A DNA stretch of 32,353 bases from contig JAGGIK010000020.1 in assembly GCA_024103515.1 (NCBI GenBank), forward strand, positions 1-32,353, read 5' to 3'. Positions 9,126 to 16,915 of this stretch are shown one piece after another (within the stretch, counting starts at the first letter, position 1; every line of letters begins with the position of its first letter). This DNA is from Snodgrassella sp. (GTDB lineage: Bacteria > Pseudomonadota > Gammaproteobacteria > Burkholderiales > Neisseriaceae). The translations under genes and the position numbers were made by a program. Under the pieces are notes generated by a model. That model had not been told where the DNA came from. It searched no databases and saw nothing but the letters and a program-made list of their open reading frames with translations.

Positions 9126-9503
9126 TCAATAACAATGATGTATTTCAGCGGTACAACCTCTTTGCAATAAGCGTATTTCAATTCGTGCACCGACTAACTC
9201 CTGTTGAAATACACCGATGGCTGATTGCATCGACAAACGCCCACACATAAAAATGTCGACTGCTGCATAGTGATACTCAGGCCAGGTATGAATACTCATA
9301 TGAGACTCTGCTAGCAATAATACACCCGTAACACCACTGTTTCCTCCAAAAGTGTGAAAGTGACTGGTCAAAATATGCGCCTGTGCTGCTTGTGCAGCTT
9401 CATAAAGCAATCCTTTGATCGCCTGTTCATCTTTCAACCAAGCATGGTCCAGCAGATAAATCTCTAGTAAACAATGCTGCCCTATTGCATTTTCATTTTG
9501 CAT
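9126..9503 (-). CDS. speD: S-adenosylmethionine decarboxylase proenzyme, SpeD class 1B-like
   Basis: Pyruvoyl enzyme that decarboxylates AdoMet to decarboxylated AdoMet, the aminopropyl donor for polyamine synthesis. The 125-residue product is the short prokaryotic form. The self-cleavage motif is clear: AESHMSIHTWPEY with cleavage expected between Glu66 and Ser67, His72 for processing, and the catalytic Cys87 in DIFMCG. Its ATG overlaps the stop of the upstream DUF4178 gene (TAATG), so translation is coupled. It is the last gene of the leftward operon, facing away from the membrane aminopropyltransferase gene on the other side of the divergent region. The conserved motifs are complete, so activity is likely. 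The dedicated role within this locus is inferred from context. Confidence 0.93.
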   Translation of the reverse strand: MQNENAIGQHCLLEIYLLDHAWLKDEQAIKGLLYEAAQAAQAHILTSHFHTFGGNSGVTGVLLLAESHMSIHTWPEYHYAAVDIFMCGRLSMQSAIGVFQQELVGARIEIRLLQRGCTAEIHHCY

Positions 9504-11326
9504 TATTTATGCCAGTGACTATTGTAGTGGTGATAGCCAGAAGAACCAGAGACATTGCTTGTTTTGTAAACCTTCCAGTCGATACTAGTGAAGATAATCA
9601 CAATGATAAAAGCATAATAAGGAAACAACCTTATTCTAATTAAAAACGATTTAAATTTGCTGATATAATTCAAATACAAACATTGCCAAGCCAAATAAGA
9701 ACAAATAACGATTATGCCAATGGTAATCGTTTCATCTTCATCATTCAAACAAGCTAAAATAAATAAAGGCGCATTCATAAGTGTAAAGAGCATCATCCAT
9801 ATATCTGATTCATACGGGGAATAACTCATACTTTGCCGCCACCATTTATATAGCAATTTTTTATTGCGAAAATCTTCTGCGGTAATACTCTGATGTTCTT
9901 GAACAATATTATCGGCATTTTCTTTTGTCATTGGTTTTGCATGGATAACGGTTTTTTTATCCCTTTGAAACCATGTGGCAACCGCTGTCGCTGAAACTTC
10001 GCTGATCACAGACCAAGTTTGTTCTTGTGGATTTAATGTGGTAGACAGTTTATGTTTAGGGGTACCAAAATCTCGATAATAATTGATATCATCAGCCTTT
10101 ACTTGCCAATAAAAAGCACCGGCTGCGTACAATACCTGACCACCGTAATCATACAAACAGCGTAAATCTTCATCTCCAAATCCTGCTGGTGTGATGATGC
10201 TTGGATGATTAATTTTTGGCCAAATATCTAAAGTGCTAGCCAGCGACCACTGGTTGTCCTCCTGTTCAATCAACCATAAAAAACCTTTTTTAGGTGAATA
10301 CAATAAATATTCTGTCCAGACTGAAGAGAAATCATCCTCATTTATTTCATCTTCACTAAATGATGGAGTAATAGGTAGTTTCAATTCTTTCAAGGCGTCT
10401 TCGGGTGGTATTTCCTTGACGACTACCGCACCTAATACTAGCCAGTTATGTCTACCAATCCATGCCTTACTACCTGGTTTTATGGTTAGATTTTGTTTCT
10501 GCTGATCACGTTTTTTTTCGCTTTTCAGTAACTGAATTTTATCCTGATTGAGGCTAACTGAACTTTGACAATGCTGACAGACAATATAGGTAGCTAAAGC
10601 GCTAACCCATTGGATATTGCCACCACAGGATGGGCATTTTCCTGCTTGCATCGTGCCTTTAATTCGTCCTGATTGTGCACGAATCTGATCCGCTGTCCGG
10701 GTGTGCTGTAATTGTAATGCGTTTAGCTTGACACCTTCGCCAAAAAATACTTTTTGTTGGGTAGCCGAATCCGCATTCTCTATGGTCATAAAATATTTGC
10801 CCGAGCGCAGGTCTATGCTGTTAACCTTTTGCTGTCGTGACAATGGGAAGGGCAGCTCGCCTTCATAATTGCCTCGCTTTATTTGGCGAATATCGCTAAT
10901 AATCCAATTACGACCTTTATAAACCGGCTGAGTATGACCACACTGCAATGTATTAAGCTTTATGGTTTCTCCAATTTGTTCTCGCGTGAAAACAAAACGG
11001 TCACCTGCTTCGGACAACCACCCACTCTTTCCATCTGCAAAAAGTGCATGCCATTCGTTCCACATTCCCGCTTCATAATGAACCTGAATGCGACCAATTA
11101 ATACGAATGGTTTTCTATTCCATACTCCGGTTGTCCCAATCTGTAAAGGCGATAAATCATCTACAACTGCAGAGCAACGAGAGTCGAGAATTAATTGATC
11201 GTTATTGATCAGTAATACTGAATGACAGTATTGACAGACTGCTGTCAGCGAAGTAGCTGAATGTACTCCAATTTCAGCGCCACAACTGGGACAATTAGCA
11301 TGAAAAAACAGAGACTGATTATCCAT
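9503..11326 (-). CDS. Membrane protein with two zinc ribbons and two DUF4178 domains
   Basis: Function unknown. The 607-residue product begins with a zinc ribbon (C12-x2-C15, C31-x2-C34), followed by a beta-rich DUF4178-like domain (about 55-120). A second zinc ribbon (C231-x2-C234, C250-x2-C253) precedes a second DUF4178-like domain (about 278-370). The C-terminus has three predicted membrane segments (about 510-527, 533-553, 567-584) and ends in a Gly/Ser/His-rich tail. DUF4178 proteins are repeatedly found beside SPFH, DUF350 and AdoMet-decarboxylase genes, as I remember. It lies nine bases after the SPFH gene, and its stop overlaps the speD start by one base. A cytoplasmic ribbon-plus-DUF4178 part anchored by the C-terminal helices is my reading. 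Confidence 0.85.
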   Translation of the reverse strand: MDNQSLFFHANCPSCGAEIGVHSATSLTAVCQYCHSVLLINNDQLILDSRCSAVVDDLSPLQIGTTGVWNRKPFVLIGRIQVHYEAGMWNEWHALFADGKSGWLSEAGDRFVFTREQIGETIKLNTLQCGHTQPVYKGRNWIISDIRQIKRGNYEGELPFPLSRQQKVNSIDLRSGKYFMTIENADSATQQKVFFGEGVKLNALQLQHTRTADQIRAQSGRIKGTMQAGKCPSCGGNIQWVSALATYIVCQHCQSSVSLNQDKIQLLKSEKKRDQQKQNLTIKPGSKAWIGRHNWLVLGAVVVKEIPPEDALKELKLPITPSFSEDEINEDDFSSVWTEYLLYSPKKGFLWLIEQEDNQWSLASTLDIWPKINHPSIITPAGFGDEDLRCLYDYGGQVLYAAGAFYWQVKADDINYYRDFGTPKHKLSTTLNPQEQTWSVISEVSATAVATWFQRDKKTVIHAKPMTKENADNIVQEHQSITAEDFRNKKLLYKWWRQSMSYSPYESDIWMMLFTLMNAPLFILACLNDEDETITIGIIVICSYLAWQCLYLNYISKFKSFLIRIRLFPYYAFIIVIIFTSIDWKVYKTSNVSGSSGYHHYNSHWHK

Positions 11327-11335
11327 ATTTTCTGA

Positions 11336-12370
11336 TTAACCGGTAATTTTCTTAATGATTTCTGCTTTAGCGGCGTCATAATCATTCTGGCTGATCAGAT
11401 TCTGCTCCAACATACTTTTTAATTGGGCTAATTTAACTGTGTGATCCTCAGCAGTTAAGGTAGCTTGAGGCTGGACTTGGGCAAAATTAGGGTTTAAGGC
11501 TGCATTCATGCTGCCAGCAATACCCATCCCAGCAGCCAAACCAGCGCCAATACCGGCAATGCCACCTTCGTTTTCGGCCGCTTTGGGTATGGCTTGCGCA
11601 GTCTGATATTGAGTATAACGTCCAAGATCGCCGACAATACCCATTCCGATTCTTTCTTCCATGTGTTTTTGCAGATTTTCAGGAAGAGTAATGCTTTCTA
11701 CGGTAAAGGATTCCAATTGCAACCCTAATGCTGCGAATGCTGGTTGCAACAATTTAGTCATCTGTTCTGATAACTTAATCTGATTGGCCGCCATATCTAT
11801 AAAAGAAATATCCGCTGTACCGAAGGCGGTAGCCAAATTAGTAACAGCCAAATTTCTGATTTGTTCTTCCAGCTGTTCGGAACGATACTCTTCACAGACA
11901 CCTGTTACCTGACGAAAGAACATGGCTGGGTCCGCAATGCGAAAAGAATACATACCGTATGAACGCACGCTCACTACACCAAAATCCTGATCGCGTATGG
12001 TTACTGGCTGTGCCGTTCCCCATCGTTTAGACAACTGCTGACGCATGTTGAAGAAGTAGACATCAGATTTAAATGGTGATTCAAATAATTTTGACCAATT
12101 TTTTAGATTGGTGAGTAAAGGCAAGTTCTGAGTAGTCAGGCTATGTGTTCCCACGCCAAATAAATCGGCAATGGAACCTTCGTCCACAAACAATGCGGAT
12201 TGTGAATCACGCACAATCAGTGCTGCACCATTCTGGATTTCCTGATCACGTAATGGAAAACGCCACATCAGCACATTAGATTCTGGATTTTCCCATTGGA
12301 TGACATCAATAAATTGTTTCTTGATAAAACCGCCCAAACCTTTACTACCAAAAATTGAATCTAATATCAT
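11336..12370 (-). CDS. SPFH/Band-7 domain protein with SHOCT tail (YdjI-like)
   Basis: The 344-residue product resembles Bacillus YdjI and the Band_7_1 family (virion-core-protein-like SPFH proteins). Residues about 20-250 form the SPFH region, with VIQWENPESNVLMWRFP near the start and the typical LGLQLESFTVESITLPENL. A Gly/Ala-rich linker (about 268-288) follows, then a C-terminal SHOCT-type helical hairpin (about 312-344, KLAQLKSMLEQNLISQNDYD). No membrane helix is evident; SPFH proteins usually associate with membranes peripherally and oligomerise into microdomains. The start has GGAG eight bases upstream. A 270-bp gap from DUF350, with a palindrome, could hold its own promoter. It probably acts as the scaffold of this locus (inference). 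Confidence 0.9.
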   Translation of the reverse strand: MILDSIFGSKGLGGFIKKQFIDVIQWENPESNVLMWRFPLRDQEIQNGAALIVRDSQSALFVDEGSIADLFGVGTHSLTTQNLPLLTNLKNWSKLFESPFKSDVYFFNMRQQLSKRWGTAQPVTIRDQDFGVVSVRSYGMYSFRIADPAMFFRQVTGVCEEYRSEQLEEQIRNLAVTNLATAFGTADISFIDMAANQIKLSEQMTKLLQPAFAALGLQLESFTVESITLPENLQKHMEERIGMGIVGDLGRYTQYQTAQAIPKAAENEGGIAGIGAGLAAGMGIAGSMNAALNPNFAQVQPQATLTAEDHTVKLAQLKSMLEQNLISQNDYDAAKAEIIKKITG

Positions 12371-12524
12371 AAATTTTCTCCGATTTTGCCGTACACTGCC
12401 GATTACCCAATTTATGCAATTTAAGTAAATCTAAAATAACTAAACACTTTTTAGGTGCTGAACATTGATCTCGTCTGTCATTTTATCCTAAAAGCTTTGA
12501 GTGCCAGTGTTTCACCATAAAATA

Positions 12525-12548
12525 TTGATAATTTGATAGGTCTATCAA
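12525..12548. promoter_or_regulatory. Operator-like palindrome upstream of the SPFH gene
   Basis: A perfect dyad TTGATAG-GT-CTATCAA at 12533-12548, with a third TTGATA at 12525-12530. Read on the minus strand, the TTGATA of the right arm could be a -35 with a poor TATTTT -10 about 18 bases on, so a bound protein would cover the promoter of the SPFH-DUF4178-speD segment. No regulator is encoded nearby. Confidence 0.35.
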
Positions 12549-12640
12549 TAAACTTTTATATCACTTCCACATTTTCGATGTAGTCAGCTAAAAAACTGAA
12601 TTTGATCAATATGCACATTTTCTCTATTGAATATCTGATT

Positions 12641-13039
12641 TTAACTTAATGAAGCTGCATTTAAAATTCCAATAGAAACAGAAAAACCAAAAAACAAAAT
12701 ACCAACAGCCACATTGTTATTTTTCAATTCCTGATTGGCCTTAGGAATTAATAATGTGGTGATAAAATAGACCACAACTTGAATGACAGCTGCGCCTATA
12801 CCCCAGATAACAAAATCAAGCATACTGGCTGAATGGAGCATGCTTGAAATCAGAGTGATACTATAGCCGATCATAGTGCCTATTAAGGATAAAGCACAGG
12901 CAGCATTACCTTGTCGGATTAAACTGAGTTCGGATACTGGAGTAATCTTCAGATAAACTGAAATATAGGTGGCCATCATCACCAGACCGACAGCAAAAAA
13001 TTTTAAATACAGCAGGTATTGCCATAAATGTGTAGTCAT
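12641..13039 (-). CDS. DUF350 (YjfL-type) four-helix membrane protein
   Basis: The 132-residue product is almost entirely membrane-embedded, with four predicted helices (about 7-27, 45-67, 72-97, 107-130) and polar residues at the inner ends. It fits DUF350/YjfL in length, topology and the internal pattern of helix pairs. Function is unknown; family members occur in envelope-stress gene clusters in many bacteria. It is the first gene of the leftward set, and the next gene starts 270 bases away. The ATG at 13039 is preceded by GAGAG about 11 bases upstream, and that sequence lies in a small hairpin (13051-13066), which could hide the ribosome binding site. Confidence 0.85.
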   Translation of the reverse strand: MTTHLWQYLLYLKFFAVGLVMMATYISVYLKITPVSELSLIRQGNAACALSLIGTMIGYSITLISSMLHSASMLDFVIWGIGAAVIQVVVYFITTLLIPKANQELKNNNVAVGILFFGFSVSIGILNAASLS

Positions 13040-13460
13040 GTAGTCAAATCTCTCATAATAATGAGATTGGTATTTTTACCCCATCACATTTTCAACAATT
13101 GCAAAGAGTGTCTGATGTTGAAAAGTTAATGACAGAACGGTATAGCAAAATAATTTCAATTATAACAATATATCGGTTAATTTTAGTAAGACGATTAACT
13201 AAGCTGCAAGAAAATTTGTGCTTGAGCTAGGCTAACATAGCCATCAGATCAGCATCAATGGCTTAATCAATATCTTTCATACAGGTAATAATCCAAATAA
13301 ATAGGTTAAAAGGTTAAATTTCGCAGACGGTTCAGAATGAACATTTTATACAGGCTATAAGATCATATGGGTTACACTTTGAGTAAGTATATTAACACAA
13401 TATGAGTATTTATTAATATAATGAATTATTTTGCCATTATTGATTTTTAAGAGTTGAGCA
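13040..13460. promoter_or_regulatory. Divergent regulatory region between the two arms of the polyamine/membrane locus
   Basis: 421 bases separate the DUF350 start from the aminopropyltransferase start, long for divergent promoters. Visible elements: a hairpin TCTCAT-AATA-ATGAGA (13051-13066) overlapping the DUF350 Shine-Dalgarno; a minus-strand TATAAT (13164-13159); a plus-strand TATAAT (13417-13422), 39 bases before the GTG start; and two mutually exclusive hairpins, GGCTA/TAGCC (13230-13242) and AGCCAT/ATGGCT (13239-13263). Neither -10 has a good -35 partner, suggesting activator dependence. No open reading frame of note. Confidence 0.45.
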
Positions 13461-14969
13461 GTGAATCCAGCATTAATCATATCGGTGTTTATCGTAGCCA
13501 GTTGTGGATTGGCTTATGAATTAATTATGGCCGCTTTGGCCAGTTATTTGCTTGGTGATTCCATTCTGCAATTTTCTTCTATTATCGGCCTATATATGTT
13601 TGCGATGGGTATCGGTGCCCATTTGACCCGCTATATCAAAGATGAAGATACTTTAAGCCGCTTTATTGAGATTGAAATACTGGTAGGGGTGACTGGGGGT
13701 ATTTCTGCATTATTGTTATTTGTCTTGTTCGGGTTTTCGGCTGCTCCGTTCCGCACAATATTGTATGCACTCGTCGTGATTGTCGGGATGGTTACTGGAA
13801 TGGAATTGCCTTTAGTGATGCGGGTACTGAATCTGCGTCAAGTCGAATTTAAGGAAGTGGTAAGCCGGGTATTGACCTTTGATTATCTGGGGGCACTGGC
13901 CGTTTCTTTATTGTTTCCGCTAATTTTGGCTCCGCGCCTTGGAATGGCGCGTAGTGCGTTACTTTTCGGAATCTTGAATACAGTCGTGGCTTTGCTTACT
14001 GCCCGCCTGTTTAAATCCAGTTTACGAAAATATGGCCGCTTACGATTGCGCGGTGGTCTGGTGCTGTTTTTCTTGCTTGGTTTATTCGTCTATGCCAATC
14101 TGATCACCAGCAAAGCTGAACAGCGCTATTTTGGCGATCCGGTCATTTTTCAAACTGCATCACCCTATCAGCGACTGGCCATAACTAAATGGCACGATGA
14201 TACTCGTCTGTTTATCAATGGAAATCTGCAATTTTCATCTGTAGATGAAGCCCGTTACCATGAAGCATTGGTATTACCGGTGATGGAGCAAAATCCAAAT
14301 GCAAAAAATATTTTGGTTTTGGGTGGTGGAGATGGACTAGCGGCACGCGAAATCTTAAAATATCCGCAGGTTGAAAGAATTACGCTGGTTGATCTGGATG
14401 CAGCCATGACTGAGGTTTTTCGCCATTCAGCCGAGCTACGCCGCTTGAATGATAATTCTCTGAATCATCCAAAAATGGAGATTATCAACGCTGATGCTGC
14501 TCAATGGTTAGAAAAAAATCAGCAGAAATATGATGTGATAATTATTGATTTTCCCGATCCGTCTAATTTCTCACTGGGTAAACTGTATTCTGTGCCCATG
14601 TACCGCATGGTTGCTCGACATTTGAATTCACAGGGCAATATGGTTGTTCAATCGACCTCTCCCTATTTTGCGCCGCGCGCTTACTGGTGTATTGCTGAAA
14701 CATTGGAAGCTGCTGGCTTGAGAATTCTGCCTTATCATGTCTACGTTCCTTCTTTCGGGGAATGGGGATATGTAATGGCCAATGTAGATGGGCGGTTTAA
14801 AATTCCTGAACACTATCGTGTTGCCACCCGCTATCTGGATACAGAAAGTACCAAAGCCATGTTTTCTTTCCCCAAAGATATGGCTCGTTTGCCTGTTGAA
14901 CCAAATTACTTGAATACCCAGAAACTAGTAGAATATTTTGAAGCCGATTGGCGCATCGTTATGCGGTAA
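13461..14969 (+). CDS. Membrane-embedded spermidine-synthase-like aminopropyltransferase
   Basis: The 502-residue product has about seven predicted membrane helices in residues 4-216, followed by a spermidine-synthase-type Rossmann domain. Donor-site motifs are present: SPYQRLAIT, QFSSVDEARYHEALV (the DExxYHE region), GGGDGLAARE at 288-297, VDLD and NADA. The catalytic-base loop reads IDFPDPSNFSLGKLYS, with Asp363 in place of the first Asp of the usual D-S-T-D-P. The enzyme should bind decarboxylated AdoMet and transfer an aminopropyl group. The acceptor is unknown and may be membrane-associated. Translation starts at GTG, since a stop lies two codons upstream in frame. The FAD oxidase gene follows after nine bases. 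Soluble SpeE lacks the membrane domain. Confidence 0.88.
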   Translation: MNPALIISVFIVASCGLAYELIMAALASYLLGDSILQFSSIIGLYMFAMGIGAHLTRYIKDEDTLSRFIEIEILVGVTGGISALLLFVLFGFSAAPFRTILYALVVIVGMVTGMELPLVMRVLNLRQVEFKEVVSRVLTFDYLGALAVSLLFPLILAPRLGMARSALLFGILNTVVALLTARLFKSSLRKYGRLRLRGGLVLFFLLGLFVYANLITSKAEQRYFGDPVIFQTASPYQRLAITKWHDDTRLFINGNLQFSSVDEARYHEALVLPVMEQNPNAKNILVLGGGDGLAAREILKYPQVERITLVDLDAAMTEVFRHSAELRRLNDNSLNHPKMEIINADAAQWLEKNQQKYDVIIIDFPDPSNFSLGKLYSVPMYRMVARHLNSQGNMVVQSTSPYFAPRAYWCIAETLEAAGLRILPYHVYVPSFGEWGYVMANVDGRFKIPEHYRVATRYLDTESTKAMFSFPKDMARLPVEPNYLNTQKLVEYFEADWRIVMR

Positions 14970-14978
14970 AGCAGATCT

Positions 14979-16601
14979 ATGAAATTTAGCCGTCGTCGTT
15001 TTCTCACCCATGCTTTAGGTACCAGTTTAGTAGGTCTGACGGGTTATACCAGCTTTAGGCAATTTGTCCCCTCATTACCTGAAATTAACATCGATTTTCC
15101 GGGAAAAAATTTAGGTCATGCCCTGCGCAGAGCGAGTATAACTTTGCCAAAAAATATACCTACTATTCACACCAATATTGCCATTATTGGCAGTGGTGCT
15201 GCCGCTTTAACGGTCGCTTGGCGATTGTCTAGAGAAGGCAGAAATGACTATATGCTTTTAGAAGGGCCTGAACATAATGGCAATAATCGGGGAGAAATAC
15301 AATATGGGATACCTTATCCTACCGGTGCGCACTATCTGCCACTTCCTTCAGTTGAATCCACTCATATTCAGCAATTGCTGACTGATTTAAAGCTTTATCA
15401 CAATGGTGGTTATGATGAACTGGCAATGATACAGATTCCCAGTCAACGTCTGTTTTATCAACAGCATTGGCAAGAAGGTTTACTACCAGAAAATGATTTG
15501 GACAGTAAACGGTTTTTTCGATTTGTTCATCAGACCAGTAATCTGCGTGGTCAGGATGCAAAACGTTTGTTTGCGATTCCTTTAGTGTCGTCAAGCGACG
15601 ATAGTCAATGGCGCATGCTGGAAAAAATCACCTTCGCTCAATGGCTACAACAACATGGATACCGTTCAACAACTTTACTTTGGTATCTAGATTATTGTTG
15701 CCGCGATGATTACGGCCAGGGCATTAATCAGGTATCGGCATGGGCAGGTTTGCATTATTTTTGCGCCCGGGGCAATCAACAGTCTGAGCACGGCACAGTA
15801 CTATCTTGGCCAGACGGATTAAATGAACTTTCCCGAAGGATGCGCCAATTTTGTCAACTACAACCAGCACAACATTGGCCAACATCTGTTCAGCAACAAC
15901 TGCCGATCGCTTTAAATGCATCGGCACTGTCGATTAACGAACATGATACGGGTGTACGTATTCTGATGCAGACGGCACATGGTGAGTGTTATTGGCTTGA
16001 AGCAAACCACGCTGTTTGCGCCATGCCCTTATATATCGCTGCTTATGTGGTCAAAAATATCGCCCAGTATGGATTTGATCCGACTAAACACATGCCGGCA
16101 TATGCACCATGGATTATTGGTAATTTTTTAATGCGTGGCTTACCACCAGAAGTTTCTGGTGTACCGTTGTCTTGGGATAATGTGCTATATCAAGGTAAAG
16201 GCTTGGGCTATGTAGTCGCTACTCATCAGCAGATCAGGCAAGGCCCTCCGGCTTATACTTCTTTTACCACTTATACGGCTTTGAATCATGATACGCCGAC
16301 TAATATACGTCGCTGGATGTTGTCAGCATCGCCTGCAGAAATTTATGCGCAGGTAGCAACAGAATTGGAGAATATTTACGGGGTAAAACTGCGATCACAG
16401 GTTTTACAAGCGCGTTTAACTTTACGTGGTCACGCGATGGCTGTACCGCAACCGGGTTATTTAAGTAATCAAGGACTCTTGGTACTACGTAATCATCACA
16501 GCCGTTTACACTTTGCTCACAGTGATTTATCTGGGTATTCAATTTTTGAAGAAGCAAGCTACTGGGGCATGCAGGCTGCTGAACACATATTGCGTTTTTA
16601 G
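14979..16601 (+). CDS. Tat-signal FAD-dependent amine-oxidase-like protein
   Basis: The 540-residue product begins with a twin-arginine signal (SRRRFLTHALGTSLVGL), so it is probably exported folded to the periplasm or kept as a membrane anchor. An FAD Rossmann motif follows (NIAIIGSGAAALTVAWRL, G71-x-G73-x-x-A76) with acidic Glu95 for the ribose. The C-terminus SDLSGYSIFEEASYWGMQAA has the layout of the flavin-contacting end of the amine oxidase/phytoene desaturase superfamily. The third glycine of the dinucleotide motif is Ala, which is tolerated in the superfamily. It lies nine bases after the aminopropyltransferase gene, so a polyamine or aminopropylated substrate is suggested by context only. 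No strong Shine-Dalgarno is seen. Confidence 0.85.
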   Translation: MKFSRRRFLTHALGTSLVGLTGYTSFRQFVPSLPEINIDFPGKNLGHALRRASITLPKNIPTIHTNIAIIGSGAAALTVAWRLSREGRNDYMLLEGPEHNGNNRGEIQYGIPYPTGAHYLPLPSVESTHIQQLLTDLKLYHNGGYDELAMIQIPSQRLFYQQHWQEGLLPENDLDSKRFFRFVHQTSNLRGQDAKRLFAIPLVSSSDDSQWRMLEKITFAQWLQQHGYRSTTLLWYLDYCCRDDYGQGINQVSAWAGLHYFCARGNQQSEHGTVLSWPDGLNELSRRMRQFCQLQPAQHWPTSVQQQLPIALNASALSINEHDTGVRILMQTAHGECYWLEANHAVCAMPLYIAAYVVKNIAQYGFDPTKHMPAYAPWIIGNFLMRGLPPEVSGVPLSWDNVLYQGKGLGYVVATHQQIRQGPPAYTSFTTYTALNHDTPTNIRRWMLSASPAEIYAQVATELENIYGVKLRSQVLQARLTLRGHAMAVPQPGYLSNQGLLVLRNHHSRLHFAHSDLSGYSIFEEASYWGMQAAEHILRF

Positions 16602-16870
16602 ACTTGTTCTTGTGAGAAGGTCACAGATTTTTCTTATGCTAAAGTGATAGTTTAATTATCGTAGTTGCAGACATTATCAGTTTGTATTGTTAACATCTAA
16701 ATAAAAAACCGATAGTTAACCATCATAAAATAATGGTCGGTAAATCCCACTATCCATTAACATTCAACTTTTTAACATTTCAATATAGATATTCCGATTA
16801 GGCCCTAATGTAGAGGGAATTTTGGTTGCAGTTATTTTATTTTGAGACTATTTTCTGGTGCTAAGTGATT
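16602..16870. other. AT-rich convergent spacer after the FAD oxidase
   Basis: No gene. A weak imperfect hairpin (ACCAT/ATGGT with flanking ACCG/CGGT, about 16707-16742) lies downstream of the oxidase stop but lacks a T-run on the plus strand, so it is not a convincing terminator. Confidence 0.5.
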
Positions 16871-16900
16871 AAAAAAACCGCATGCTATCAACATGCGGTT
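16871..16900 (-). terminator. Terminator after gltBD
   Basis: AACCGCATG, a 7-base loop and CATGCGGTT; read on the minus strand the stem is followed by a run of seven T. It lies 15 bases beyond the gltD stop. Confidence 0.92.
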
Positions 16901-16915
16901 GATTTTATTTGTGCC

